Source: Ophthalmolycus amberensis
Lineage: Eukaryota > Chordata > Actinopteri > Perciformes > Zoarcidae
NCBI GenBank assembly: GCA_024529925.1
Contig: JAFEUB010001561.1
Span: 209,501-273,500 of the forward strand
Reading direction: 5' to 3'
Length of the DNA: 64,000 nt
Of the stretch, positions 34,555 to 46,043 are shown in pieces. The position numbers and the translations under genes are program-made. Numbering within the stretch: position 1 is the first letter of the stretch; each line of letters begins with the position of its first letter. The notes below the pieces were generated by a model. The model saw nothing but the letters and a program-made list of their open reading frames with translations. It was not told where the DNA came from and did no database searches.

Positions 34555-37500
34555 TCACACGTAGATGTCTTCATCCATCTGCTCTGGCATTGGTGTTTCC
34601 ATAGAAACAACAGGATTACAGGAAACTGTAGAGAGTGAAAGAAGTTAGCATCTGATAGCACCTGTTAGCACCTTCTTGTATGTGTGTGCATGTGTGAATC
34701 TGGTTACACTGTCACATTGTGGAGCCTCCTCAATGAATATCCACCTTAACATGGTGGAGGGGTTTGTGTGGCCCAGTGACCCTGAGAGCTGTGTTGTTGA
34801 GGGCAATAGCTCTTGGTAGGGTCTCAGGGGAGGAGCCAGACTAAGAGCCACTCACTGACCCTTAATTAATAGTTTGGAAAGGAGTTGTTGCTTCTCGCCC
34901 GGAAAAGGGAAACCAGGGCCCCCTTCTGGAGCCGGACCTGGGAGGGGAGCTCGCCGGCGAGCGTCTGGTGGCCGGGCCTTAGCACATGTTGACCTCCGGA
35001 GAGGCCACACTCAACACCCACCACTGACCATCAATGGTGCTGATATAGAGAGAGTGAGCAGCACCAAAGTCCTGGGGGTCAGTGAGGACCTCTCGTGGAC
35101 AGCCAACACAACATCACTGGCAAAGAAAGCTCAGAGGCGCCTCTACTTTCTCCGCAAACTGAAGAAGGCAAGAACACCCCCACCCGTCATGGGCACCTTT
35201 TACCGAGGCACCATGGAGAGCATCCTGACAAACTGCATCACTGTGTGGGGCGGAAGCTGCACTGACTACAACAGGAAAGCCCTGCAGCGCATAGTGAACA
35301 CAGGTGGAAGGATCATTGGTGCCTCACTCTCCTCACTGCCCTCACTCTCCTCACTCTCCTCACTCCCCTCACTCTCCTCACTGCCCTCACTCCCCTCACT
35401 GCCCTCACTCCCCTCACTCTCCTCACTGCCCTCACTCTCCTCACTCTCCTCACTCTCCTCACTCCCCTCACTCTCCTCACTCTCCTCACTGCCCTCACTC
35501 TCCTCACTGCCCTCACTCCCCTCACTCTCCTCACTGCCCTCACTCTCCTCACTGCCCTCACTCCCCTCACTCTCCTCACTGCCCTCACTCCCCTCACTCC
35601 CCTCACTCTCCTCACTCTCCTCACTGCCCTCACTCTCCTCACTGCCCTCACTCCCCTCACTCTCCTCACTGCCCTCACTCTCCTCACTCTCCTCACTGCC
35701 CTCACTCTCCTCACTCCCCTCACTCCCCTCACTCTCCTCACTCTCCTCACTCCCCTCACTCTCCTCACTGCCCTCACTCTCCTCACTGCCCTCACTCCCC
35801 TCACTGCAGGACATATACGACACCCACCTCACCCGCAAAGTGACCATGATTGTGCGACTCCAGCCACCCCTCACAGTCTCTTCAGCCTCCTGCCCTCTGG
35901 GAGAAGATACCGGAGCCTCCGTGCTCGCACCACCAGACTCTCAAACAGCTTCGTCCACCAGGCTGTTAGGAAGCTGAACTCTCTCCCTCCTCTCTTTAAG
36001 ACTCCGCATGTCTGATTGCTGCGAAATACAGATTGATAGTTTTTCTTATTATATATATGTTGTCTAAATGTTTTTTTATCTATTGCACTGTATTCACTTT
36101 CTATGTTTATATGTTGGACTGGAGAGAAACGTTTTTTCAACTCCTCTGTATGTGTCACGGCTCCGCTGTGACCCCAGCTCGTGTCGGTGTCCCCCCTCTG
36201 TACTCTCTGTCAGTGTGTGTGTGTGTGTGTGTGTATGGCATGGGCGCGGCTTCAATCATCCGGCACCTGGGCTCATCTCCACACCTGCCAACAATCAGAC
36301 CATCATCACAGACAACTCAAATACCCCGGCTTCCTTCAGTCTCATCACCAGATTGTTTCTTCAACTCAGTGGTAGCTACAGCCTCGGCCCCTCTGAGGTT
36401 TACCTCGTCTCACCAGTAGGTTCGCTTTGTTTTCCCGATCTGCAACTAACTTGTGTTTTTCTTGTGCTCCAAGATTCCCGTGCCACGTCGCCGCCCAGCC
36501 GCCGCCACTCACACCGCCTGACCTTCCTACCTGCATGTTCCACCGGCTCCACGAACAACTAATTAGAACCTTTTATTTCATCTACCTTGTTGTCCCGATG
36601 TCTGCGCATGGGTCCATAACAACTGACCGTAACAGTATGTTCGGTACATATTGTGGAATTGACAATAAAGCTAACTTTGACCTTTGATCATCATCTTGAT
36701 TTTTCAAGCAGTAAACATTTCCTTCTAGATATTTTGCAGGGGTTTCTGGAACCAATTTCTGAGATATTAGGACAATTTTTACATATATCAAATAACCACA
36801 AAAAATAAGGGAATCATGGCAGCCTTTGTGCCTGTTTTAGGGGACTTTAACTTGCAGCTATTACCACCAGATTTCTTTCAGTCGTTTTCTATGAGCCTCT
36901 CTTTGAAGGTTCCATTAATCCCCCACGGGGACGACTGTGTCCACTCAATAAAAATGTAGCCCAAATGGCAGTTCTTTGATTATTAGGGGACGGCCATGTT
37001 GGAACATTAACGTGAGAGTTAGTCCTGGACTCAAGTAGGTTGTTCTTGGGTCCCATAAAAACACTAAATCACTTGTTTGCATGAAATTGACATATGGTCA
37101 ACAATAGAGGACACTATTTAGGCTCACTTGGTTTCAACTCGATAGGATAGTCTTAAATGAAGACAGCTCCCCAGAGGGTCTACATAGTGGGCACTTAGGG
37201 GGCAGGTTTAGGTCTCAGACGGGGTGTTTGGTCAACCTTTCAGAATTCTTCAGAAATTTGCACATTTGAAATCAGAGGACATTTGGGACAATTTCCGCCA
37301 TCTGGGCTTGGACATTTCGCAGACCTGACCCAGCTATACACATGTATTCTAAATGGCAGGTTTTTTAAATATAATTTGGACTACATTTGTATGGGGTGTC
37401 ATGTCTGCCAATTGTCCCGTCCCAAATGGCAGACATTGTCCCGAATGTCCTCTGATTCCAAGCATTTCAAATGAGCATAATTTCTCAGAAAATAGCTGCA

Positions 37501-40500
37501 AAGCCTGATTTATGGACAAAAGAACTCCATCTTGAAAGTTGAACCTGCTCCCCAAGTGTTCACTCTCAACATCCTGGAGGCAGCCACCTTCTATAAGGAA
37601 CCTCCGATTGCGTTGCAACCAAGTAAACCTAAAAGAACAGCCTCTGTTGTGGATTATATCTCAATTTTATTTTATAGGACCCAAAATCTACTGCCATTTG
37701 GGGAAATGTCTGACATTTGAGTGAGGACAACTGGAATACCTGACCACCCCATACAAAATGTAGTCAAATGGCAGATTCCTTATATCTTATATCTCACATT
37801 TGGACTACATTTGTATGGGCTGGTGAGGTACATGCCCCAATGTCCCAATGTCCCAATGTCACAGCCCCATCAACCAGCCCCAGACCACCAGCCCCCCCTC
37901 CCCCGGCTCAGCAGGGGCCCATGCCTTTGTTTCACCCACCCCAGCGCCCCCCCACGCCCCTCCCCATTGACGACTCTCTCTATCCTGGAGAGAGATGTAA
38001 ATAGGCTTTTTTAAAAACAGAACCCCCGCAAAGCAGCCGGCCCGGACTCTGTCTCCCCCTCCACCCTGAAGTACTGTGCTGATCAGCTGTCTCCGATGTT
38101 TACAGACATTTTTAACACCTCCCTGGAGACATGCCACGTACCAGCCTGCTTCAAGGCCTCCACCATCATCCCTGTCCCTAAAAAACCAAGGATCACAGTA
38201 CTTAGTGACTACAGGCCCGTCGCCCTGACCTCTGTGGTCATGAAGTCTTTTGAGCGCCTTGTCCTGTCCCATCTAAAAACCCTCACCGACCCACTTCTGG
38301 ACCCCCTGCAGTTCGCTTACAGAGCCAACAGATCTGTGGATGACGCAGTCAATTTGGCCCATCACTTCACCCTCCAGCATCTGGACTCCCCAGGAACCTA
38401 CGCCAGGATCCTGTTTGTGGACTTCAGCTCTGCCTTCAACACCATCATCCCGTCTCTGCTGCATGACAAGCTCTCCCAGATGCAGTTGCCCGACTCCACC
38501 TGCAATTGGATCACAGACTTCCTGTCCGACAGGAAGCAGCGCGTGAAGCTGGGAAAGCACGTCTCAGCCTCCAGGACCATCAGCACCGGTTCCCCCCAAG
38601 GCTGCGTTCTTTCCCCTCTGCTCTTCTCCCTGTACACCAACAGCTGCACCTCCAGTCACCAGTCCGTCAAGCTCCTGAAGTTCGCGGATGACACCACCCT
38701 CATTGGACTCATCTCTGGTGGGGATGAGTCCGCCTACAGGTGGGAGACTGATCATCTGGTGACCTGGTGCGGTGAACAACCTAGAGCTCAATGCTCTAAA
38801 GACAGTGGAGATGGTTGTGGATTTTAGGAAGAACGTAGCCCCACCAGCCCCTATCACTCTGTGTGGCTCCCCCGTCGACGTGGTGGAGTCCTTCCTCTTC
38901 CTGGGCTCCATCATATCCCAGGACCTCAAGTGGGAGCTTAACATCAGCTCCATCACCAAGAAGGCTCAGCAGAGGATGTACTTCCTGAGGCAGCTGAAGA
39001 AATTCAACCTGCCAAAGACAATGATGGTGCATTTCTACAGAGCCATCATTGAGTCCATCCTCTGCTCCTGCATCACCGTCTGGTACGCTGCAGCCACTGC
39101 CAAGGACAAGGGCAGACTGCAGCGCATCATTCGCTCTGCTGAGAGGGTGATTGGCTGCAATCTGCGGTCCCTCCAGGACTTGTTCACTTCAAGAACCCTG
39201 AAGCGAGCAAGAAGGATTGTTGCTGACCCCTCCCACCCTGCACATGTTCTATTCGTGCCCCTTCCATCTGGCAGGAGGCTGCGGTCCATCAGAACTAAGA
39301 CCTCACAACACACAAACAGTTTCTTCCCGTCAGCAGTCGGGCTCATTAACAGAGCCCGGGTCCCCCACTGACTCTGTCATCCCCAGGACATTTCCTTCTG
39401 GTCTCTCCCCTGCACATCCCTGTCTCTCTATTTAAACACACTCGTCACTTTTAACATTCATACACTTCACTTGGTTTACGGTCCTGTTATCTGTTTTTGT
39501 GTGCACTTTATTCCATATCCTATATTCCATATCTTATTGTACATTTCAAATATGTTTCTATTTCCTGCACTGTGCTGACTGTTTTTGATAGTTAAATGTT
39601 ATTCGATAGTTAAGTGTTATTTGATAGTGAAATGTTATTTTGATAGTTAAATGTCATTGTTTATTGTTATTGTTGAATGTTATGCACCTTCCGCCATGAC
39701 AAATTCCTTGCAGGTGAAAACTTGCTTGGCAATAAACGGTTCTGATTCTGATTCTGATTCTGATTCTGATGTCCCAGACCAAATTTCAGTAATTAGAAAT
39801 TGACCCTGTCATATCTGCACAATGCTCTGGGATAGGAGGCTGAAACTTTAAAATGGAACATCCCTGGGCTGAGTGCTCTCGATGTACCAAGTTTGAAGCA
39901 AATGAGAGGAATATTAATTTTCAAGAAATTCTGGGCCTTGGGCTTCAATAGCGTTGTTCCAATCCTTTTAATTTTCACACCAGTGAATCCATAGGGTGAG
40001 AGGATCGTACAGTCCAGATCTCAGCTTCTTAGCCCAAGTTATTGTGGAGATATCATGCTAGGTTACCATGTAGCAACATGTGCAGTAAGGATTCTGACAT
40101 TTGGACAACTTTTGAATGAGGTGAAATGTATTTCAAATGGCAGGAAGTTTATGTAATGTTCCAAAAAGTTGTGTAAATGTGTGTGTATGTGTGTGTGTGT
40201 GTTACCATAATTAGACTCCTGCTTCTCCTCATCATCACCATCTTTCTTCTTGTTGCCATGGTGACTGTGCATCACCACATAAACATTTTCCTCCAGCGGA
40301 CCTAAAGCAGTAGAGCAGATAATACTTTATTTATTTCTGATTAGTTATCAGTCTGGTGAGAGTTTAGAGGAACCTGTAAGTCTCTGGATGGCTGTTGTAC
40401 CTGAAGTCCTCATCCTCTGGTTCCTCCTCCTCCTGAGGAAGAAGAGGATGATGAAGAACAGCAGGAGGAGGAGAAGGCAGCAGACCAGCACAGACACCAC

Positions 40501-42995
40501 CGTACTGCTGCTGGTATCTGCTGACAGACAGACTGGTATTAACTGGTATATATATAGATATATATATATATATATCTATATATATACTGATGTGTTACTA
40601 ATTTGTTACTTATACTGATGTCACTCAGGTTCATAACGAGATCTGACTCAGGTTCATAACGAGATCTGACTCAGGTTTATAGTTAGGACTGGTTCAGGTT
40701 CATAGTTAGGGCTGGTTCAGGTTATAGTTAGGGCTGGTTCAGGTTCATAGTTAGGACTGGTTCAGGTTTATAGGCTCAGGTTTATAGTTAGGGCTTGCTC
40801 AGGTTTATAGTTAGGGCTGGTTCAGGTTTATAGTTAGGACTGGTTCAGGTTTATAGTTAGGGCTGGTTCAGGTTTATAGTTAGGGCTTGTTCAGGTTTAT
40901 AGTTAGGACTGGTTCAGGTTTATAGGCTCAGGTTTATAGTTAGGACTGGTTCAGGTTTATAGTTAGGGCTGGTTCAGGTTTATAGTTAGGACTGGTTCAG
41001 GTTTATAGTTAGGGCTGGTTCAGGTTTATAGTTAGGGCTGGTTCAGGTTTATAGTTAGGACTGGTTCAGGTTTATAGGCTCAGGTTTATAGTTAGGGCTG
41101 GCTCAGGTTTATAGTTAGGGCTGGTTCAGGTTTATAGTTAGGACTGGTTCAGGTTTATAGTTAGGGCTGGTTCAGGTTTATAGTTGACCCTGGTTCAGGT
41201 TTATAGTTGACCCTGGTTCAGGTTTATAGTTAGGGCTGGTTCAGGTTTATAGTTAGGGCTGGTTCAGGTTTATAGTTAGGGCTGGTTCAGGTTTATAGTT
41301 AGGGCTGGTTCAGGTTTATAGTTGACCCTGGTTCAGGTTTATAGTTGACCCTGGTTCAGGTTTATAGTTAGGGCTGGTTCAGGTTTATAGTTAGGGCTGG
41401 TTCAGGTTTATAGTTAGGACTGGTTCAGGTTTATAGTTAGGGCTGGTTCAGGTTTATAGTTGACCCTGGTTCAGGTTTATAGTTGACCCTGGTTCAGGTT
41501 TATAGTTAGGGCTAGTTCAGGTTTATAGTTAGGGCTGGTTCAGGTTTATAGTTAGGACTGGTTCAGGTTTATAGTTAGGACTGGTTCAGGTTTATAGTTA
41601 GGGCTGGCTCAGGTTTATAGTTAGGGCTGGTTCAGGTTTATAGTTAGGGCTGGTTCAGGTTTATAGTTAGGACTGGTTCAGGTTCATAGTTAGGGCTGGT
41701 TCAGGTTTATAGTTAGGCCTGGTTCAGGTTTATAGTTAGGGCTGGTTCAGGTTTATAGTTAGGGCTGGCTCAGGTTTATAGTTAGGGCTGGTTCAGGTTT
41801 ATAGTTAGGGCTGGTTCAGGTTTATAGTTAGGACTGGTTCAGGTTCATAGTTAGGGCTGGTTCAGGTTTATAGTTAGGCCTGGTTCAGGTTTATAGTTAG
41901 GGCTGGCTCAGGTTTATAGTTAGGGCTGGTTCAGGTTTATAGTTAGGACTGGTTCAGGTTCATAGTTAGGGCTTGTTCAGGTTCATAGTTAGGCCTGGTT
42001 CAGGTTTATAGTTAGGGCTGGTTCAGGTTTATAGTTAGGACTGGTTCAGGTTTATAGTTAGGACTGGTTCAGGTTTATAGTTAGGGCTGGTTCAGGTTCA
42101 TAGTTAGGGCTGGTTCAGGTTCATAGTTAGGACTGGTTCAGGTTCATAGTTAGGGCTGGCTCAGGTTCATAGTTAGGGCTGGCTCAGGTTTATAGTTAGG
42201 GCTGGTTCAGGTTTATAGTTAGGGCTGGCTCAGGTTTATAGTTAGGGCTGGTTCAGGTTTATAGTTAGGGCTGGTTCAGGTTTATAGTTAGGGCTGGTTC
42301 AGGTTTATAGTTAGGGCTGGCTCAGGTTTATAGTTAGGGCTGACTCAGGTTTATAGTTAGGGCTGGTTCAGGTTTATAGTTAGGGCTGGTTCAGGTTTAT
42401 AGTTAGGGCTGGTTCAGGTTTATAGTTAGCCCTGGTTCAGGTTTATAGTGTACAGATTGTAAAGCCCTCTGAAGAGAATTTGTGATTTGTGATTCTGAGC
42501 TATACAAAATGTACTGAATTGAATTGAAATGAAAAGAATATGCTGATAATGTCTAACATATTTAGTACTTTATATAATGATAACATGTAAAGGGGATGTG
42601 GTCTCTTTGCTGGACTCACCCTCCACGCTGAGCAGGAAGTGTTTCTTCATCAGGAGCTTCCCGTCTTCATCAAACACCTCCAGGCTGTAGCTTCCTGCGT
42701 CTTCGGTCTGAACGCGGTTGAATCTTAGCGAGCCGTCACTCAGCAGCTCGCAGCGTCCGTGGTGACACGTCGTCACGTTGGTCCTCAGTGACATCACCAG
42801 GTGTGTGTTGGTCCACCTGATGTCCTGTCTGCTCCTCAACACCTGCAGGTTTGAGGACAGCAGGACGGCCCCCCCGCTGTGTGCTGTGATGGTCACCGTG
42901 GAAACAGAGTACGACAGGAAGAGACGACCCTCACTCATCATCATCATCTTCATCATCAGGATCAATAACCGGACCAGAACCAACATGGCTGCCAT
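34555..42995 (-). CDS. Single-Ig-domain transmembrane receptor, CD2/SLAM-like, 4 exons
   Basis: On the - strand, exons 42995-42620, 40520-40401, 40301-40206 and 34625-34555 join in phase to 663 nt (220 residues plus stop). Exon 1 encodes a hydrophobic leader (MAAMLVLVRLLILMM) and a V-type Ig domain with core Trp (DIRWTN) and EDAGSYSLEVF. Both canonical Ig cysteines are absent, as in the first domain of CD2/SLAM proteins; two other cysteines (TCHHGRC) could pair. Exon 2 encodes a membrane span (VVSVLVCCLLLLLLFFIILF) followed by four arginines. Exons 3-4 form a tail with ENVYVVM (a YxxM motif), ESNY and the terminal EDIYV. No second Ig domain was found. The protein is probably an immune or adhesion receptor; ligand unknown. 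The last intron holds two LINEs. Confidence 0.72.
35325..35807. repeat. 9-bp coding-derived array in the LINE
   Basis: About 53 copies of CTCACTNCC (N = C, G or T), lying exactly where the RT C-terminus should read GASLPSLQDIY. Confidence 0.94.
36153..36634. mobile_element. Solo LTR with 5-bp target duplication
   Basis: A 482-bp segment starting TGTCACGGC and ending GACCGTAACA, flanked by GTATG (36148-36152 and 36635-36639). TG...CA ends and a 5-bp duplication indicate a solo LTR of an LTR retrotransposon, inserted in the LINE 3' UTR. Confidence 0.85.
36691..37855. other. Ig-gene intron with local sequence duplication
   Basis: Not recognised as a named repeat. TTTGGACTACATTTGTATGG occurs twice (near 37376 and 37800), and CAAATGGCAG-type words recur, so the segment is partly self-duplicated. 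Confidence 0.45.
37856..39769 (+). mobile_element. LINE with most of its reverse transcriptase (L2/CR1/Rex group)
   Basis: Encodes KAAGPDSVSPSTLKYCADQL, YRPVALTSVVMKSFERLVL, ILFVDFSSAFNTIIPSLLHD, STGSPQGCVLSPLLFSLYTN and FADDTTLIGLISGGDESAYR, covering the main RT motifs. Frame changes occur near 38010 and 38770. It continues to KTSQHTNSFFPSAVGLINRA and ends in (ATTCTG)n. ATGTCCCA-like flanks may be the target duplication. Confidence 0.88.
39770..40205. other. Ig-gene intron 3 proximal part
   Basis: Continuation of the unclassified sequence interrupted by the LINE, with a short TG tract at 40178-40202. No exon. Confidence 0.45.
40625..42440. repeat. 23-bp minisatellite in Ig-gene intron 1
   Basis: About 79 copies of GGTTCAGGTTTATAGTTAGG plus GCT (also ACT or CCT), with TTGACCCTGG variants. 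Fills the intron between the Ig and membrane-span exons. Confidence 0.95.
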
Positions 42996-43069
42996 CTGAA
43001 GTCCTCTCTGGTGGCTCCGCCCCTTCCGCTGTCAATCACTGAGGGGGAAACACACACACTTTCAGTGGT

Positions 43070-43202
43070 GAGTGTTTGTGTGTGTGTGAGTGCGTGTGTG
43101 TTTGTGTGTCTGTGTTTGTGTTTGTGTGTGTGTGTTTGTGTGTGTGTGTTTGTGTGTGTGTTTGTGTTTGTGTTTGTGTGTGTGTGTCTGTGTGTGTGTT
43201 TG

Positions 43203-43245
<43 letters not shown>

Positions 43246-43298
43246 TTGTGTGTGTGTCTGTGTGTGTTTGTGTGTGTGTGTGTGTTTGTGTGTGTGTT

Positions 43299-43366
<68 letters not shown>

Positions 43367-43380
43367 TGTGTGTGTGTTTG

Positions 43381-43415
<35 letters not shown>

Positions 43416-43502
43416 GTCTGTGTGTGTGTTTGTGTGTGTTTGTGTTTGTGTGTGTGTGTTTGTGTGTGTGTTTGTGTGTGTGTGTGTGTATGTGTGTGTG
43501 TA
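43070..43502. repeat. (TG)n/TTTGTGTG microsatellite
   Basis: About 430 bp of TG dinucleotides broken by TTTG and TCTG words, just upstream of the Ig-gene start codon at 42995. Confidence 0.97.
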
Positions 43503-43585
43503 ATGATACATGTGTTTACAATTAAAGACGTTGAAAAGTTTTTACATGAATCCTGATGAACTGGATGTAGAATCAGTTTGGTTTC

Positions 43586-44692
43586 TACTAAACTAAAGAA
43601 CACGTTCTATCTTCAGACCCGTAGAGAACAGAGTTTAGTTCTCCGTCTACTAAACTAAAGAACACGTTCTACCTTCAGACTCGTAGAGAACAGAGTTCAG
43701 TTCTCCGTCTACTAAACTAAAGAACACGTTCTACCTTCAGACTCGTAGAGAACAGAGTTTAGTTCTCCGTCTACTAAACTAAAGAACACGTTCTACCTTC
43801 AGACTCGTAGAGAACAGAGTTTAGATCTCCGTCTACTAAACTAAAGAACACGTTCTACCTTCAGACCCGTAGAGAACAGAGTTTAGTTCTCCGTCTACTA
43901 AACTAAAGAACACATTCTACCTTCAGACTCGTAGAGAACAGAGTTTAGTTCTCCGTCTACTAAACTAAAGAACACGTTCTACCTTCAGACTCGTAGAGAA
44001 CAGAGTTGAGTTCTCCGTCTACTAAACTAAAGAACACATTCTACCTTCAGACTCGTAGAGAACAGAGTTGAGTTCTCCGTCGACTAAACTAAAGAACACG
44101 TTCTACCTTCAGACTCGTAGAGAACAGAGTTGAGTTCTCCGTCTACTAAGCTAAAGAACACGTTCTACCTTCAGACCCGTAGAGAACAGAGTTTAGTTCT
44201 CCGTCTACTAAACTAAAGAACACATTCTACCTTCAGACCCGTAGAGAACAGAGTTTAGTTCTCCGTCTACTAAACTAAAGAACACGTTCTACCTTCAGAC
44301 TCGTAGAGAACAGAGTTTAGTTCTCCGTCTACTAAACTAAAGAATATGTTCTACCTTCAGACTCGAAGAGAACAGAGTTTAGTTCTCTGTCTACTAAACT
44401 AAAGAACACGTTCTACCTTCAGACTCGTAGAGAACAGAGTTTAGTTCTCCGTCTACTAAACTAAAGAACACATTCTACCTTCAGACCCGTAGAGAACAGA
44501 GTTTAGTTCTCCGTCTACTAAACTAAAGAACACGTTCTACCTTCAGACTCATAGAGAACAGAGTTTAGTTCTCCGTCTACTAAACTAAAGAACACGTTCT
44601 ACCTTCAGACCCGTAGAGAACAGAGTTTAGTTCTCCGTCTACTAAACTAAAGAACACGTTCTACCTTCAGACCCGTAGAGAACAGAGTTCTG
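43586..44692. repeat. 62-bp tandem repeat, about 18 copies
   Basis: Each unit contains CTACTAAACTAAAGAACACG and CTTCAGACTCGTAGAGAACA and ends GTTTAGTTCTCCGT. Highly homogeneous. It lies between the divergent Ig-receptor and adamts2 genes. Confidence 0.95.
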
Positions 44693-45593
44693 GTCCTTCC
44701 TTGCTGAGTGAACGATGACGGTAAAAAACAGATTGAGCCAAAGAGAAAAACAACAAATGGAATCCAAAAGACGAGAAGAGACGCAAAGAACCTCGATCAA
44801 ACAAAGACGGAAACCAGACGAGAGACGTTTTCACCCCTCAGACCACGCGGTGTTTCAGTCTCTTCACCTGAAACTGAAACACAGAAACACACACTCTCAT
44901 ACACCCACACACACATGCACACACACACACACTCACACACTCAGAGCTCTGAGTGAAGTGAAACTGGTGAACACTTGTTGGTTTATTTATAAATGTCTTC
45001 AACACTTTGTTCACACTGAGGAGTCTCTCTGATCACATTAAACATTCGATCTGATCTGAAGTCAGCTGCTGTTGGATGTGAACACAGTTCTCTGAGCTCA
45101 GTGTTGATCCGTACTGACTGCAGGTCAGTGTGTTCTCCACCAGGTGGAGCTGGATATTAGCTGGACATCATGACATCATGACATGATGGAGGCCGTCAGT
45201 GAAGGAGCTGAATATTTGTTGTCCCACTAACTGCACGTTAAGCTTTTCTCCAGCAGGTGAAGCTGCTGCTGCTGCATTCTGGGAAAGACTCCATCCCCCA
45301 TCAGCAGGATGAGAGTTAAAGACTACAGATGGATATATTTCTGGTACTTTTGGTTACTACTACTGGTACTTTTACTTCCTACTACTGGTACTTTTTGTAT
45401 CTACTACTAGTCGTACTTTTAGCAGGGTTTCCACAGCTATGTGTGGATAAGAAACTCGGAGAAAGAAATTGAGTTTAACATCAGCTCAATGACTCCATCT
45501 AGTGGATAAAACTACTGACTCTGTAGTATTCCTGTAGAAATATTACTCACATCTACTGTTGTACTGCTGCTGTTAGTGCTGCTGCAGACTGGA
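44693..45593. other. Divergent intergenic interval
   Basis: Unique sequence with a CA tract (44886-44944). No coding exon recognised. It presumably holds regulatory sequence for adamts2. Confidence 0.45.
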
Positions 45594-45800
45594 GACTGAG
45601 CTGAGGGGGAGGAGGGACAGACAGACAGGCAGAGAGAGAGACAGACTGAGCTGAGGGGGAGGAGGGACAGACAGACAGGCAGAGAGAGAGACAGACTGAG
45701 CTGAGGGGGAGGAGGGACAGACAGACAGGCAGAGAGAGAGACAGACTGAGCTGAGGGGGAGGAGGGACAGACAGACAGGCAGAGAGACAGACAGACAGAC
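45594..45800. repeat. 50-bp repeat, four copies, upstream of adamts2
   Basis: Purine-rich unit GACTGAGCTGAGGGGGAGGA followed by GGGACAGACAGACAGGCAG. It ends about 155 bp before the adamts2 ATG, in the likely promoter or 5' UTR. Confidence 0.93.
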
Positions 45801-45955
45801 GGAGGGAGGAGATAATGAGACTGGAGGAGTCACAGTGTTCAGTCTGCAGTTCTCAGTTAGTCTGTCTCTCCCTCTGGGTTCCTCTCTGTCTTTCTTTCTG
45901 TCTTTCTGTCTTTCTCTCTGTCTCTCAGCCCGTCTCTCTCTCTCTCACACACAGG

Positions 45956-46043
45956 ATGGACCACTTTCGTCATGGATTATTGATTATTGTCTTTCTGCTG
46001 CCGATTGACTGTTTACACTCAGTTTACATCACTGACAACACAG
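45956..46043 (+). CDS. adamts2: adamts2 exon 1: start codon and signal peptide
   Basis: ATG at 45956 opens MDHFRHGLLIIVFLLPIDCL, a typical signal peptide, followed by HSVYITDNT. The exon ends in phase 1 at ACACAG|GTGAGA and joins exon 2 (GATTCT, Asp-Ser) without a frame break. The only other in-frame support is that exon 2 lacks its own leader. Its 3' end and donor recur twice in intron 1. Confidence 0.75.

Larger units (their letters stand above)
34715..36690 (+). mobile_element. LINE with expanded RT codons, split by a solo LTR
   Basis: The 5' part reads CCACCTTAACATGGTGGAGG, a conserved fish LINE 5' region. The + frame gives ADIERVSSTKVLGVSEDLSW, KKAQRRLYFLRKLKKARTPP and NTGGRIIGASL, then resumes LPSLQDIYDTHLTRK after the array. 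Its 3' end AATAAAGCTAACTTTGACC follows the LTR. It lies in the last intron of the Ig gene, opposite strand. Confidence 0.8.

Noticed and set aside
40625..42440. Telomere-like TTAGGG words
   Set aside because: TTAGGG occurs once per 23-bp unit by chance; there is no TTAGGG tandem.
43011..43603. Several long CVCVCV and THTHTH frames
   Set aside because: Translations of a TG microsatellite; the same applies to 14099-14759.
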